Assembly (NCBI GenBank): GCA_022559845.1
Contig: CM040118.1
Coordinates: 446,646,053 to 446,710,052, forward strand
Direction: 5' to 3'
DNA length: 64,000 nt
DNA from: Amorphophallus konjac
Lineage: Eukaryota > Streptophyta > Magnoliopsida > Alismatales > Araceae
Shown here: piece after piece, positions 22,173-34,794 of the stretch
Layout of the letters: each line of letters opens with the position of its first letter
How positions within the stretch are numbered: position 1 is the first letter of the stretch
The notes under the pieces: generated by a model
The model's input: the letters and a program-made list of their open reading frames with translations, nothing else
Databases searched by the model: none
What the model was told of the DNA's origin: nothing
Made by a program: the position numbers and the translations under genes

Positions 22173-24675
22173 TTATTTTGCACAAACAGGTGCCCAAGAA
22201 GTCTTGGGTCCTGACAAAACAGTATTACTCCTAGCAGGTTTTCTCAGCACATTTCTAGGAGCAGTTTTCAGATCTGATTTATGCACATTCTTGTTAGCAT
22301 GAATTTTATGTGCATAAGCATGAGATTTCTTGTTAACAGAATAAAAATTCTGTTTGCCAAAACCAGTTTGGTTTTGATATCCTGCCAGCCAACAGGTTGC
22401 AGCCCTGTGACCTGGCTTCCCACAGTTATAACATGAAAGTTCTGCAAATTGTCTTACAGGGAAGTTAGCATGTTTGAGATTCACATTTCTACCCTGAATA
22501 TGCCAACAGTCCTTGACTATATGGCCATACTTTCTACAATGAGATCAATAAGAGGTATTCTTTTTAAAATTGAGTTCATTATTGCCATAGCCTCCTTGGG
22601 CATGCCAACAATCAATGGCCCTGTGGCCATCCTTTCCACATTCAAGGCATGAAATAGAATTTCTTTCAAAAAAGCCTGACCAGCATTCAGAGGCCCTGTG
22701 ACCCCTTTTGTTGCAATTAAAACAGATGATATGCTGGTTCATTGAAACAGATTTATTTTTATTAAAAACATGTTGGTTTGCAGGGAATTTAGCATGATAT
22801 GAATAAAAAGTTTTCTTACCACTAGCAAACCAGCAATGAGCAATTGAGTGTCCTAATTTGCCACAATTAGAACATGTGACACTCCTTTTCTGAGGTGAGG
22901 GATTTTTATCATGAGACCTCCTAGCATTCTTATCATCCTTCTCCATCAACTTACACTCATGCATCAGATGTCCAACTTTATGACAGTAATGACAGATAAT
23001 CTTCCTTTTAGATGCATGTGAGTGTGTGTGAGGACTGTGATCAGCAAACATTGATGAACCCTTTTCATTTATTTTCTGATTTACAGTCCTTTTCTGATTT
23101 TTATCCTCTTTTCCTGTTTTCTTAGCCTTGTACTGACTTGGAGATGAAGTGGAAGGCTTTTCCTGTTCAGAAGATTTAATGAAAATATTTTTCAGCTTAG
23201 ATCCATCAACCTTTTTCAACTTTTCAGTTTGTTTCTGATTCTTCTGAACATTTGGTTGTTTATTTTCTGAGGTTGTGGCTATATCAGATGCTTTGATAAA
23301 GGATGTCGTCAGCTTGTTTTCAAAAACCTTTTTATTGACATTGTTGTAGCCTAACCCTTCCTTTTTGACATTTACTTTTGTTCCTAGCAATTTGTTCAGA
23401 TTATCTTGCCCACAAATAAATTTAGACAAAGAGTTTTTTAAGTCTTGAATTTCATTTTCTAGTGAGAAAATGTGTAACTCATAACTGGCAATCTCTTGCT
23501 CACTGCAGTTCATAGCTTCATTCAAAACTTTGTTAGCAGTTTTATACTTCTCAATTTCATTTTCCAGATTGCTCAGTTTATCAGAATCTTCAATACAAAC
23601 AGTTTTTCCTCTTTCCAAAACTAGAAGTCTCTCTGACATAGTGGAGTTCAGCATTTTTAATTTCTCATTTTCTTCCTTAAGCTTGTCATTTTGAATTAAC
23701 TCATTTATCAAGATCTGATCATCTGAGTTAGTTTCAAGTTTTCTTCCAGCCTTGAATTCCTTCAAATCTTTTTCCTTCTTTTCAATATTTTTCTGTAATT
23801 CCACATTCACAGATTTGATGGCTTCAAGTTTTTCAGCAAATAAGTTTTTCTCCTGCTCAAGTTTCTCAGATTTTTTTATCATTTTTATTAGTAGATATTC
23901 TCAGAGAATCATTTTCAGATTTCAGCTTGTTTAAATCTGAGTTTACACTTTTAAAGTTTTTCAGCAATTTTTCATACTGGTCATGATAGTTAACAACAGT
24001 CTGATTATCATTATCTGAGTTCAATTTTTCTTTGAGTTCAGATATCACATTTATATGATCTTGATTTTCAGTTTTCAATAATGAAACTTGTTTCTTCAGT
24101 ATTTGAAAGTCAGACATACAAGCATCATGAATATTTTTCAATTCAACACAATTTCTACAAGGAGAGCTTGAACTATCTAAACCAGTACCCTTCTTCAATT
24201 TTTTATACTGTTTTCTTAACAGTTCATGAGATTCAAATAATTCAGCATATGCATTCTCCCAATCTTCTAGAGAGAAATTCTCGAAGAGATTTACCTCATC
24301 ATCATCATCTTCTTCAGTTTGATTGCTGCCTTGATCGCTGCCACCTTGAATACTCCTGTTGGCCATCATGCAGCTTGTTTGATTTCCTTTCCCGGCTCTC
24401 TTCATCATTTCCAACATATCCCTTGCAGATCTGCAATCAAGGAAACATGAGTGAAAGGCTTTGTCAGTGACTGCTTTCATCAGATTTATAGCTGTCTGAT
24501 TCTCCTCATACATTGATTCGTGACTGTCAGTCCATTTGGACCTTTTCCTTGGTAATTTATGAGGACCTTGTGAAATCACTTTCCACAGGTCTGGATCAAC
24601 AGATTTAATATAAGCATGTAGCGCTCTGTGCCACTGGTTGAAATCAGAACCACTAAAGATGGGTGGATAAGCCAT
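22173..24675 (-). pseudogene. gag of element D: coiled coil and six CCHC zinc knuckles, two breaks
   Basis: Starts at Met 24675 (MAYPPIFSGSDFNQWHRALH). The N-terminal gag core (to about 24390) is followed by an acidic stretch (TEEDDDDEVNLF), then a long Lys/Glu/Leu coiled coil to about 23400 and the KEGLGY block near 23350. Six CCHC knuckles follow: CHYC-HECKL, CSNC-AHCW, CFNC-SECW, CLEC-IDCW, SHC-KDCW and CYNC-ATCW, ending WAPVCAK-stop at 22173. One extra A in the run at 23871-23877 shifts the frame. A TGA at about 22543 stands exactly where the first Cys of knuckle five belongs. Sirevirus gags usually have one or two knuckles. Role: particle assembly and RNA binding, by family. Confidence 0.88.
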
Positions 24676-24793
24676 TGAAACAGATAGCAGATTAATTCAA
24701 TGCAACAGGAATATTGATGCACTAAAAACAAATTAGCACCTAAGACCGCAAGATCGAATCTGCAGGTCGCTGGACCTTGTATGCAGACACTTT

Positions 24794-24804
24794 CTCTGAT
24801 ACCA
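24794..24804 (-). other. Primer binding site of element D (initiator Met tRNA)
   Basis: TGGTATCAGAG on the minus strand, two bases from the 5' LTR end at 24807. Same primer class as Sirevirus C. Confidence 0.9.
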
Positions 24805-24806
24805 AC

Positions 24807-27800
24807 TGTTAGGGTGCTAGGCCCAGATACAGAGGGGGGGTGAATGTATCCTGCTACGAATAATGCCCAATTTAAAAAATCAGATGCTAAGCAAGTTCCG
24901 GAGTTAAGCTAATTCGATTAGACAAAATAACACGTAGGTGGAGCGAGCCTATCCAAGCATCTAGCGGAAGCAAATCAAGTAATATGATGAACCAGTTGAA
25001 AATCCTTTTAAACAAAAGAGCAAATATGTAATTGGCCCCCAAATAACCAACTAGCGGAAGTAGCACAAATGAGAATAAGAAATCTCAAGACAATCTGTGA
25101 AGGGTGGTAGGAGATATGGAAGAACACACTACAAGCAAACCACTGCTCAAAGATTTTAAGGTGGTTCGGTCCTCCAGACCTACATCCACCCCTCACTCCC
25201 AACCGGAGTGAGGCTTCACTAGCAAACGCTAGAACCAAGCAGACTCAGTCTGCAAACAGTTGCTGCCACACAGCTTGACCAGGGGAACAGCCTCCCCTCT
25301 TCCTCCCAACCGGAGGGACACCCAAGTGACTCCCAGCCACTTGGAAACTAGAGGTCGAAGACTTCTCTTCCTCCAGACCAGGAGGGACCACTGGACTTGC
25401 AACCACAAGCCCAGAACCGGAGGACTAGCCTCCCTTCCTCTAACCAGAGGGCAACTCACAAGTGACAACCTGTCACTTGCAACCTGGAGATCAGATCTCC
25501 CTTCTCTTGAACCAACAGGAGGAACCCGATCCCCAACAGGACAATCGGAAGAACAAAGATGATCAGAAAACAATGGAAAACAATAAAGGAAAATAACACA
25601 GCAATCAGAAAGCTGTAAAACGAAATGCACAATGTGACTCTCAACGGAGCTGACTGGCCTGGATCTGATCCACGGTCCAGTGAAGACAGATCTTCAAGCA
25701 GCTTCTTCCTTCTTCTCCACAAGCTCTCTTGCTCACTCTCTTTCTCTCTTTCATTCTCTTCTGCTCTCCAAATCTCTCACTCTCTATCTCTCTTTCTTTC
25801 TCTTCTACTCTCCTAATCTCTCACTCACTGCTCTCTCTTCACGGCTTCTCTCTTCTATCTCTTCTTCCTCTCTTTTCCTTCTTTTTCTCTTTTTCTGGAT
25901 CGAAGGGCTTTCTGCTCTTCAGGCTTCTTTCTTCGATCTCTTCTTTTTCTCTTTTCCTTCTTTTTCTGGATCGAAGGGCTTTCTGCTCTTCAGGCTTCTG
26001 CTTCGATCAACCTTCATCTGAAGACGAAGGCTCCATTATATACCAGCAGCAGCAGTAGGGCGCGTGTGGCTTCCACAGTTCCCGCCCTAAGAATTCGGAC
26101 CACGTGGCAGCATCCAGTAGGCTGTCAGAACACGTGTCCTCATCTGGGCACTCTCCTTATCCTCGGACCACGTGCCCAGCACCAGTACGCTCAGCAACTG
26201 GAGTTAGATGGCGTCAACTCACTTGCTCCAAAGAGTTGACACAGCCATCATAGATCTTCAACCTTTTTAACGGCTGCGTCGACTCCATCAGCCTGCTGCG
26301 TTGACGCAACGGTATCGGCAGTCCAGTGATCAAGCCTTCAACATATGGGCGTACTGCGTCGACGTTATCAGCATGTTGCGTTGACGCATTGAAGACACGT
26401 ACATTTGTATACTGGCGTCTCTTAAGCCGCTGAGTCGACGCTCCTTGTTGATGGCGTTGACGCAGTGGAAGATATCGTGAAAGCTTCGTCGCTTGTAAGA
26501 GTCTCTGCTTCTTTAACTGCTGCGTCGACGCTGCTTGCTTGTGGCGTTAACGCAATAGAAGACATCGTGAAAGCTTCGTCTACTGATGCGTGGACGCTTT
26601 AAGCTTCAGGCGTCGACCCTGTTCCCTTCAGCAACAATAATGAAGTGTATAGACTTAGTGTTAGCGTGAAGCATTGTATAGACTTCAGAGATCAATATAG
26701 CAAGTGTGTACAGAGTGAGGGAGTGTATAGACTTAGCAGTCTAGGCCTCTAACAACGAGTGTATAGACTTGCAACTCTTCATGAGATCTCAGTGTATAGA
26801 CTCAACCAATGTATATAGTTGAAGATCTAACAATCGAGTGTATAGAGTTAGTTATGTGAGCATGCATTGTATAGACTTCACACATGAAGACATCCGCTGT
26901 TTAGACTTGAACAACATTCAGCAAAGCATAGACTTAGGCGTTCTGTTCAAAACAAAACCAATGTACAGACTTCATGCTGTACAGACTTGATGTTGATCAA
27001 CAGACCTTTGAACATCAGCACAAGGCATCAACGCTTCCATCGTGCAGCGTCGCCTCAGCTCCTCAGGCGAGATGCTCACGCCCTTGGCAACAGGCCAATG
27101 CGTCAACGCATCCAGTGTCAGCGTCGACGCAATGAACAAGGCAGGTGATGAACAATGCATGCACTAGCTTTACTAATGTGTAGACTTCATGAGATGCAAT
27201 GCAAACTCTGTACAGACTTTACTCAATGTATGGACTTCACATAAGAAGCCAACGGCTGTACAGACTTAGTCAACCTTCAACTCACTGCGATGTACAGACT
27301 CTGAGGGACAACAGCCAATGTATGGACTTTGCATGAGACGCTGGCCAAGACGATGGATGCAACAGTGCAATGTCTAGACTTGAAGAATGTGAGACGATGG
27401 CTAAGAGACTGCTCAATCGGATGTATAGACTTTCGTTACTGTAGCAACGTGTAGACTTTGCCTTAGACGCTAAGTGAGACGCTCAATGTACACACTTAAC
27501 CAATTCAAAGGCAAATCAAGTGTACAGACTTTGAGTCCAAACCCAACGGCTGTACAGACTTAGAAAGTGAAGACTGATGTACAGACTTCATTAATCAAAG
27601 CATGAATGAGACGCTGTACACACTTAGCCTAGGACAATGTATAGACTCAATCAAATGAAGAAACACATGATGTAATGTGTGGACTTGGTGACACATGCAA
27701 AGAGATGAGTGTACAGACTATGCCAGCAAGCTACACGATGTGTAGACTTAGAAGTGCCTGCAGCTGTGCAATGTGCAACCAGTGTATGGACTTGTCGTGC

Positions 27801-28102
27801 CTACACAGGGCGTTGTACACACTTGCTGCCTGATGCAAATGTGCAGATTCTATTAATGCATATCAATGCTTTATGTAGCAGATAATCAGTCTGAACTTCA
27901 AATGCAATGACTCACAGTGTAAGCAGATAAACTGACTGAACATATGAGAGACTGAATGAACATTTGAATGACAGACTGAATATAAGAATGACTGAATAAA
28001 ACCATGGTGACTCACACTGATTAGCTCACATTAAAACCAATCATCACAAACCCCTAGAGCCAATCATCAAAACCACAAGCCACAGGGGCCAGGGGCACAA
28101 CA
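24807..28102 (-). repeat. 5' LTR of element D, 3296 bp
   Basis: Near-identical partner of 16339-19651, with the same termini, TATA box (26042-26036), palindromes (from about 26210) and TGTAYAGACTT array (26641-27840). Differences seen by eye are mostly single transitions and a shorter G run near the 24807 end. Confidence 0.92.
26036..26042 (-). promoter_or_regulatory. TATA box of the element D 5' LTR
   Basis: TATATAA on the minus strand in the context GGTATATAATGG. This would start transcription about 30 bases downstream, giving a U3 of about 2.06 kb. Confidence 0.6.
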
Positions 28103-29410
28103 CCCAGGGCCACCGCTTGGAGGTGGCGGTCATGTCTAGATCGTCATCTCCAAGCTGCCTCTAGAAACGCTCGATAAGCCAAACAAGTGGCGGTTGTCAC
28201 CTGACCGCTATCCTCAGGAAGCGGTCAGTCGCAAGGCCGCTACTTGCGAACCGACTTACGAACATTACCGACTTAAAAAATCAAATAGCGGCCTCCCTAG
28301 GGCCGCTACTACAAGGTTACGGTCAGATCAAGGCCACTACCCCAAACCGACCTAAAACACTTAAGAACCAGATAGTGGTCCTGCTTGGGCCGTTCTTCAA
28401 GTGGTGGTCTTACAAGGGCCGCCTTATCAAGTAGCGGTCTCTAGTTCGACCGCTACTTCCTACCCGTGCGAAAACTGTAGGAGAGCTCAAAACTCGATCG
28501 TTCCACGCCCCAATTGTCCCATAACGACGAGGAAACATCCATAGACTCGATATAAACCTTCCACAAGACGGAAGGGATCTAGAAAACCAAAAAATGGCTA
28601 TAAACTGGTGATTTCCACAAATCCACCCAAAATGACTCACATGGACAAACGGCCTCACATCGGCCCCAAATCACGGGCAATTATAGCCAAACTGACGGGA
28701 ATAAAATCTCGACAAGTCAGGGGTTCAAATTATACTATTTGAATCGAAAACCATCCCCTGGAACGGCGATTTCACATCACACCTAAAAACATGCATTTTC
28801 CCTCAAAAATGGAAAACCCGCTCATACTCACGCCTATTAGTTTGAAATAGCGAGGGAAGGCAGGAAACAGGTAGAGTATCCGTCCCCCTACCTCCATCAA
28901 AGATCTTGCACGCCGAAAACCATCACACGAACCTTGCCTAGGCTTCGAATCCACAGAACGGGATCACGCCTACGTCACGCTCCATTCCTCACGTCTTCAC
29001 GCTCCATGACGCCTCCACGGCATCCCTGCCTCGTCCACCTCCGCCATAGATGTGCGCCCGGGGGAGAGGGGAAGAGAGGAGAGAGAACGGAGGGGGAGAG
29101 AGTGAGAACGGCAGTTAGAGGAGAGAGGTGAGGGTTAAAAAGAAAAAAAATAGAAATATTTGTGAAATCTGATTTTTTGCCCGAAATTCCATAAAATCAA
29201 AAAAATATGAAACAATAGTCTCTACGCTCCTCGGAAAGAGCACAACGCACCTGCAGCGTCCTGGAGTCTCAAAACTCAACAGTTCACTCTCCACGGGGTT
29301 CCCCGAGATATATAGGGGAAAACCTTGAGTGGATCGCAAAACACGATTCGGGACTCATAAAGTGCTCCGAAAGCTCTCGGATTTCGATCCGAAGGATCCA
29401 GGGTATTACA
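28103..29410 (-). repeat. LTR E, right part (Ty3/gypsy LTR, minus orientation)
   Basis: On the minus strand it starts TGTAATACCCTGGATCC at 29410, the opening typical of Tekay/Del-type gypsy LTRs. It has several AGCGGTC...GACCGCTA quasi-palindromes, for example 28219-28242 and 28432-28455, and a GA-rich block near 29050-29130. Flanking 5-mers (GTACA left, ACATA right) do not match, so this is not a simple solo LTR or one boundary is wrong. Confidence 0.55.
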
Positions 29411-29519
29411 ACATATATGCTCCTAGGAAGAGGAACCTCCACCGTTGTATCATAATATCAGCAACACTAAGGCGCATCTTATAATAATTTCATAATATCA
29501 ACTATCGATTTACTTTGTA

Positions 29520-30900
29520 TCTAGGAAACTAAGATGGATTATTTAGACAGTGAGCAGATTAAAAAAATAGGTGGTTCAAAGCTGAGAGCTTTAAGGAAGC
29601 TGTCAAACAGTTCACCATTTTAGTGAAATTCAGAGTTAAAAACAATGGGTTTAGATGGAGATTTATAGGTTTTTATGGGCTAGTGCTCAATGAAGAGAAA
29701 GAGTCCCCCCCCCCCCCCCAAGAATTGACAGATCTTTGTACCATAATGAAGCATGGTGTGTGGTTGGAGACTTCAATGCTGCTAGATAGCCAGAGGAGAG
29801 GGTTAACCAACAGAGTAGGACCCTTGAAATGGATCTTTTTTCAACAATGGGTTCAAGCTTCTGAGTTGATAAAAGTGCAGACCAATTCCCTTTTCTATAC
29901 TTAGATAATCTCAATCGAAGTTGGACAGAATCTTCACAAATGTGCCTTGGCAACAAAAGTAATGTCAGACCAATCCCACTTTTACTCTCACTAATTCTGA
30001 GAAGGTCATCTGAGGGTCTTCAGATATGAAAGGGCATGGCAGACTTATGAGAAGTTTGACACCCTAGTAGCTGGTTGGTGGTCTAAACCCCTTCCAATTC
30101 CTATGCATGCCTCAATCTAAGTGAGAAGCTTAAATAGGTCAGAGGTAAGATGAAAACCATAACAAACCTTTAGCTGCAAGGATTAGGTAGAGGTATGGTG
30201 TTGAAGGATATTGAAGAGTTTGATATCAAAAATGCTCAAGGGGTGTTGGATGAAGAAAGAATCCAATGGGCAGATTTGAAAAGGAGTTATGAAAAATGGT
30301 CAACTAGAGAGGAAACTAAATGAAAGCAAAGAGCTAAGGAGATATGGTTGAAAGAATGAGATAAAAACACAGCTTATTTCCATGGTTTGGCAAGTGCTAA
30401 GAAAAGATACATTGACATTCAAAATATTATGGTTGGCAATTACAAGCTTGAAGATACAATAGACATTCAGAAGACTATCATCAAATACTATGAGAACCTT
30501 TTTATAGAAGAGGAGGAATGATGTTATGGGCGAATAAGTCCCTAGGGCCTGATGGTTTCTTTATGGGCTTCTATCAACATTTTTGGCATATTGTGAAGGA
30601 TGACATTATGGCAGCAGTCCGAGAATTTCAGAGAAACCCTACAGTAGTGAGGTTTTGTAACTCCACATTTCTGGATACACAAGCTGGTGGACAGTAATCA
30701 GTCAGCCTTTATTAAGGGAAGATTGATATTAGACAACTATGGCAGCATATGGGTGTTGCTGAAATATGTGTTGTCTTCCATTGCAATTTATTACCTATCT
30801 AACTTCAAGATTCCAACAATCATCTATCAAAAGCTGAAATTCATGAGAGCAACCTTCTTTAGAGATGACAATGTTCAAAGTTACATGAAACAATAAATCT
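29520..30900 (+). pseudogene. L1-type LINE fragment (endonuclease and RT remnants)
   Basis: Broken frames recall plant L1 ORF2. FRWRFIGFYG and VVGDFNAAR near 29640-29790, then LDRIFTNVPWQQK near 29920, belong to the endonuclease. WLKE-DKNTAYFHGLA near 30350-30390, KSLGPDGFFMGFYQ near 30540-30580 and NQSAFIKGRLILDN near 30693-30735 belong to the RT region. The last two lie too close together, so RT sequence between them has been deleted. A C15-like run is at about 29706. No poly-A end or target duplication was found. It is a dead fragment. Confidence 0.75.
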
Positions 30901-31953
30901 GGCCTTTACTTGATCTATATGGTGGAATAACATGGCATGGGCTATGTAGACATGATGTTGGAGACAACGAGATAAGTACATGCTGTAGACATTCTCAAGA
31001 ACCCACGCTTCCTCCCCTTTGACAGATTATTACTGTGAATGTCATGTGGAAAAACCAATATCAAGTCAGTCTAAACGAGAAGAAACTATCTTTAAAGGAA
31101 AAATAATATTCAAGATTGTATATGTCTATGATCTATACATGGGCTTATGGTAGTATATGTCATGGATTGTCATGGATATCAGAACACATCTATTTAGTCT
31201 AAATCCCACAGGCTTTGTGTTCTTCATTAAAGTCCATACAAAACCAATTATCTACTAGTAGGAAACATACTAGAAAGCAAATGGGCTTAGTTAAATGCCA
31301 AACCAAGTGACAACTGGAGAATTAGAGCAGGAAGAAATGGTCTCCGTGTTTGCTATTGTCATCCCACTGTAAGCTGATCTAGAGGAGGAAGCAGAGAATC
31401 CAATTTATAGACAAGATGCCTCGTCAAGCGCATTCAAAATTAAAGAGGAGGAGGAAGAAATGGCTTCCGTGTACTCAGACGTGCTGAAATTTTTCTCAGA
31501 CAAAAGTCACTGCAAAGTTGCAAGGGAACAATTGCTGCACAAGGAAGGGAAATGGCCCGTGACCCTCGGGGGGGAGGGGGGAAGGAGCTTTTCGAAGGCT
31601 GTTTGCGTGGAAGGTTGGAACAGTGCTTGCAAGAAGACCAGGCCGAGTACTTTCCTGACAGTGAGAAGACGAGACCAAACGGAAAGGAAAAACCTTAGCA
31701 CCGCAGCCTTGACCAGAGAAGAGAAGACAATGTCGAAGATATGCTAGGATCTCCTCGTGGCCCCTCCAGACGAAGGCCGCAGCCACCGGGAAGAAGACGT
31801 CTGATGTCGAGAGGGAGAGCACGACCAGATCCCCCACCACGTCGCCACCCAAAAGGCCAACTCTCTGGAGCCTTCGTAGCCTACGACCACCTCTCCAGTG
31901 AAGCCTTGCGCCGCTGGGAAGCAGAGAGATGGACAAGAGATGAAGGGCAAGTG
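30901..31953. other. Unassigned sequence between LINE fragment and Tat-2
   Basis: An AT-rich part (to about 31400) precedes a GC-richer part with overlapping frames on both strands: 95 codons from Met 31460 on plus and 146 codons from 31936 on minus. Neither resembles a family I know. The site was cut by Tat-2 and continues at 55347. It could be a decayed host gene, LINE tail or CACTA interior. Confidence 0.3.
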
Positions 31954-31958
31954 ACTGT

Positions 31959-33713
31959 TGTTGACACCCATTTTATACCCAATAAGTCGGGTCATCTCCT
32001 TATTTGATTCTATATGATGCTCCGAGTTGTTCACTCTTCATTGAGTCTCTTGATCAGTTGAGGCCTGTTTCTTGGGTCTTAATTCCTGGATTAAGAATTG
32101 GCTTCTGGTAGCGTTTCGTTGGCAACAGCTTAGCAACCCTTTATTGCTATTCTTGAAACTCAATGGTAATAACGGTCCGAACCAGGCGCGTTGTTTCATT
32201 ATAACGCATGGGGCCTGGACCGTTACTCTTTGAAGAGTCCTAAGGCTTAAGGCCTCATTGAAAAGCTTATCCTTTTGATTCCACATTGGTAATAACGGTC
32301 TGTCGAGCAGCCGTTGTTTCATTCTGACGCCCTATGCCTTGGCCGTTGCTTCCTTGAAGAGTCCAACTTGTTGGGTCTTCTTCTCGTCGATCTTATCTTT
32401 TAGGGATAAGGTTGATAGTAACGGACGGTTCTTGATGCGTCACTTCCAAGTGGCGGTCTGCCGTGCAGCTGTTACTTCCTTCCGAGAGTCCTGGCAGTTC
32501 AGGCCTTTTCTCTGCTACTCCGTGGTCGAGATAAGGGTTTTGGATTGACGATATCTCTTTCAAATCTGATCCTCAGGACCTTCCGTTCGATTCTATGGAC
32601 TCTTGGTGATATTATCTTCGAGGATTTGCTAAGAGTTATCTCTTTATCTTTCTGAATTATCCTCTGCTCGACCTGAGAGTTTGAGGGTCTATAAATAGAG
32701 CCCTTGACTTCATGGCCCGAGGGGGGGAAAGATTTTGGAATTCACGACAAAGTGCTGCCAAACTCAGGAGCCATCTTCATCCAAGAGGAACTGCTTCCCA
32801 CGTCCATCCATCTTATAATCCAGGGAGTACTTTGGTTTTGGTCTTTCAAGTTCATCATTGCATGCTTGAGTTCTTCCCTGGTTTTTCCTCAATCAAAGCA
32901 TTATCCCTCCTCTTTCTCCACGTTTTTCACTGTCCTCTAAGCATATAAACATCTTCCCAAGCTTTTAAAACACCCAGAGGGGTTAAAAAACCAAAAACTC
33001 CCCGGTAATCCACTCTCCTTTTGATGATGTTAAGTCCTTTGAGAATTGATGCTATGCTTGTGAAAAGGACTAATTGAGGTTATTGTGTTTGGTCTTTCTA
33101 CATCTTTGGCAGGTTTACAGGTTCATTGACACGAGGCCCAGGTCTTCTATCCGGCTGGAAGTGTTGGAGTTAAAAGAATTCAAGCTTTGTTACTGCAGGT
33201 TATCTGACGGCCTTGTGTAGGCGCGTCACTCTCTTCCGGCGGTCTATTGTGTGACCGTCACTTCCAAGCAACGCACGGGGTTCTGGCCGCTACTTCTAAG
33301 TTGATCTGCAGACTTTCTCTAGTTTTCTCTCCCGTGGGCGGGTGTTTCATCCACCTATTTCCAAGGTATATTCAGGTTTTTTGACTTGTTTTTACTTTGG
33401 TGGCGATCACATCTTTTCTGGGTATTGGGCATTAGCTGTCTTCTTCATCATATCTTTCTATTTTCCTTGCTTGTTCCACCTTCACGGTGTGTTTTTATTT
33501 ATTCCTTGCTCCACGCCCCGGCGTGTGTTTTCCTTTTCCTTAGCGTAGTTTGATTGAGATAGCATGCCCATGCTAGAGCTAGCTATGATTGCCTAGGTTC
33601 ATGATCACATGTTCATAGGTTTGAGTAGATCTTTGATTGTTTGTTTGTTATCTTACCATATCACTCTCCAAACCTTAAAAGAAAGATAGAAGATAGACAA
33701 ATAAATATCAACA
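31959..33713 (+). repeat. 5' LTR of Tat-2, 1755 bp
   Basis: TGTTGACACCC...ATATCAACA. U3 contains TAACGGTCC...GGACCGTTA (32172-32228) and further CGGTC/GACCG half-sites. The TATA box is at 32690-32697. Preceded by target duplication ACTGT. Confidence 0.95.
32690..32697 (+). promoter_or_regulatory. TATA box of the Tat-2 5' LTR
   Basis: TATAAATA in GGGTCTATAAATAGAGCCC. Conserved in the 3' LTR (54320-54327) and in the Tat-1 LTR (11294-11301). Likely drives the genomic transcript. Confidence 0.75.
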
Positions 33714-33723
33714 GATAATTTTT

Positions 33724-33740
33724 TGGCGATCACGGTGGGA
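33724..33740 (+). other. Primer binding site of Tat-2
   Basis: TGGCGATCACGGTGGGA starts 11 bases after the LTR end and has the TGG start expected of a tRNA primer site. I could not assign the tRNA with confidence. Confidence 0.65.
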
Positions 33741-34517
33741 CAACTTGTGCCAATCGTGCTTTTGATTCTTGTTTAAACCTGCCATCATCTGCTTGTTGAG
33801 TTGCCTTTTGTTTCCCCTTTGATTACTGCTCATTCTGGTTTTCTGAGTTCTCTGACGACCAGGTGCCCCCGCGTCACAGTCCTCTGACGCAGGGGCATTA
33901 GACCGCCGCTTTGGTTCTGCTGTGTGAGCTTCCACGGGCTTTTCGGTTACTTCAGTCTGGTTTTGGTTCCCTGGCTCATTCGACGGTCTCATCCCCCTGC
34001 GTTATATATTATCTGGCGGTCCGGCCTTTGACCGTTATTGTGCTCTGACGCAGGGTCCTTCGACCATTATTCTCCTGGCAGGTACACATCCGAGGTGCAT
34101 TTATTTCCGCAGTTGTTGCTGTGATTTATTGCTTGGGCGATACTTGACCTCCTCCTTGCTTTGCTCATATCTCCATATCACTGTGTGCACCATTGATTGT
34201 TATATTCTATGATGTGGACATCACCTTTCATGCCCACATTCATAGCTCGTCTCCTCGCCCCGGTTGCATCCGGCATGGTTTAGTCATTTAATTTTGAATC
34301 CTATGTAATTTTACTTGAGTCATTTGATGTAATTTGCATTTTATTTGAGTCATGTCCCTAGGTCTTGCATTTATTTTCCTATCTTTGAGTGTCATTAGAA
34401 TGTGTAATGTGCTAATTGGGCCCATTTCTTCGGGCTTGGCCCAATGAGCTCCCCTACCCCTTCGGTTATTTGTCAATGAGTCTTTTGTCAGGATCTTATT
34501 GTAAAATGTGGGTTTCC

Positions 34518-34527
34518 TATATATAGG
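34518..34527 (+). promoter_or_regulatory. Second TATA-like box inside the Tat-2 leader
   Basis: CTATATATAG lies in an arrangement like an LTR core promoter, about 275 bp before the proline-rich frame. It may be an internal promoter or the remains of an inserted fragment. Confidence 0.35.
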
Positions 34528-34794
34528 GCCCCATTTCCTTCATTTGGAGGTAATGAATCAATCAATGAAAAAAAATGTCATTTGAGAGTCCAAAGCTTAG
34601 TTTAGTGGAGTGATTCCAACATTCTTTGGGTGAGAAACCCTAGGGGAGAGATTCCCCACCATTCCCTCTCTTAATCTCTCTATTTTTACTCCACTTTCTC
34701 TCTCCTCAACACCCAATTTCGAATTTTCTTCTCTCTCCTCCCTTCCCAACCACCTCAACCCCCACCTACCATCATTAAAGCCCTCCACTTCCCC

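Larger units (their letters stand above)
16339..28102 (-). mobile_element. Element D: complete non-autonomous Sirevirus-like retrotransposon, 11.8 kb, gag only
   Basis: Two LTRs of 3.3 kb (16339-19651 and 24807-28102) flank 5.2 kb of internal sequence. Both ends are TGTT...AACA and 5-bp target duplications CCCAG lie at 16334-16338 and 28103-28107. On the minus strand the order is 5' LTR (28102 leftwards), iMet primer site, gag, non-coding region with repeated polypurine tracts, 3' LTR. No protease, integrase, RT or RNase H sequence is present, so proteins for movement must have come from another element. The LTRs look about 98% identical by eye, so insertion is fairly recent. It sits inside gypsy LTR E. 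Confidence 0.92.

Noticed and set aside
15507..29410. LTR E as a simple solo LTR with target duplications
   Set aside because: The 5-mers beside the proposed ends differ (GTACA and ACATA), and shifting the ends by a few bases does not fix it.
31460..31747. Host gene start, 95 codons from a reasonable Met
   Set aside because: No recognisable family, an equally long frame on the other strand and no exon structure. Listed as unassigned.
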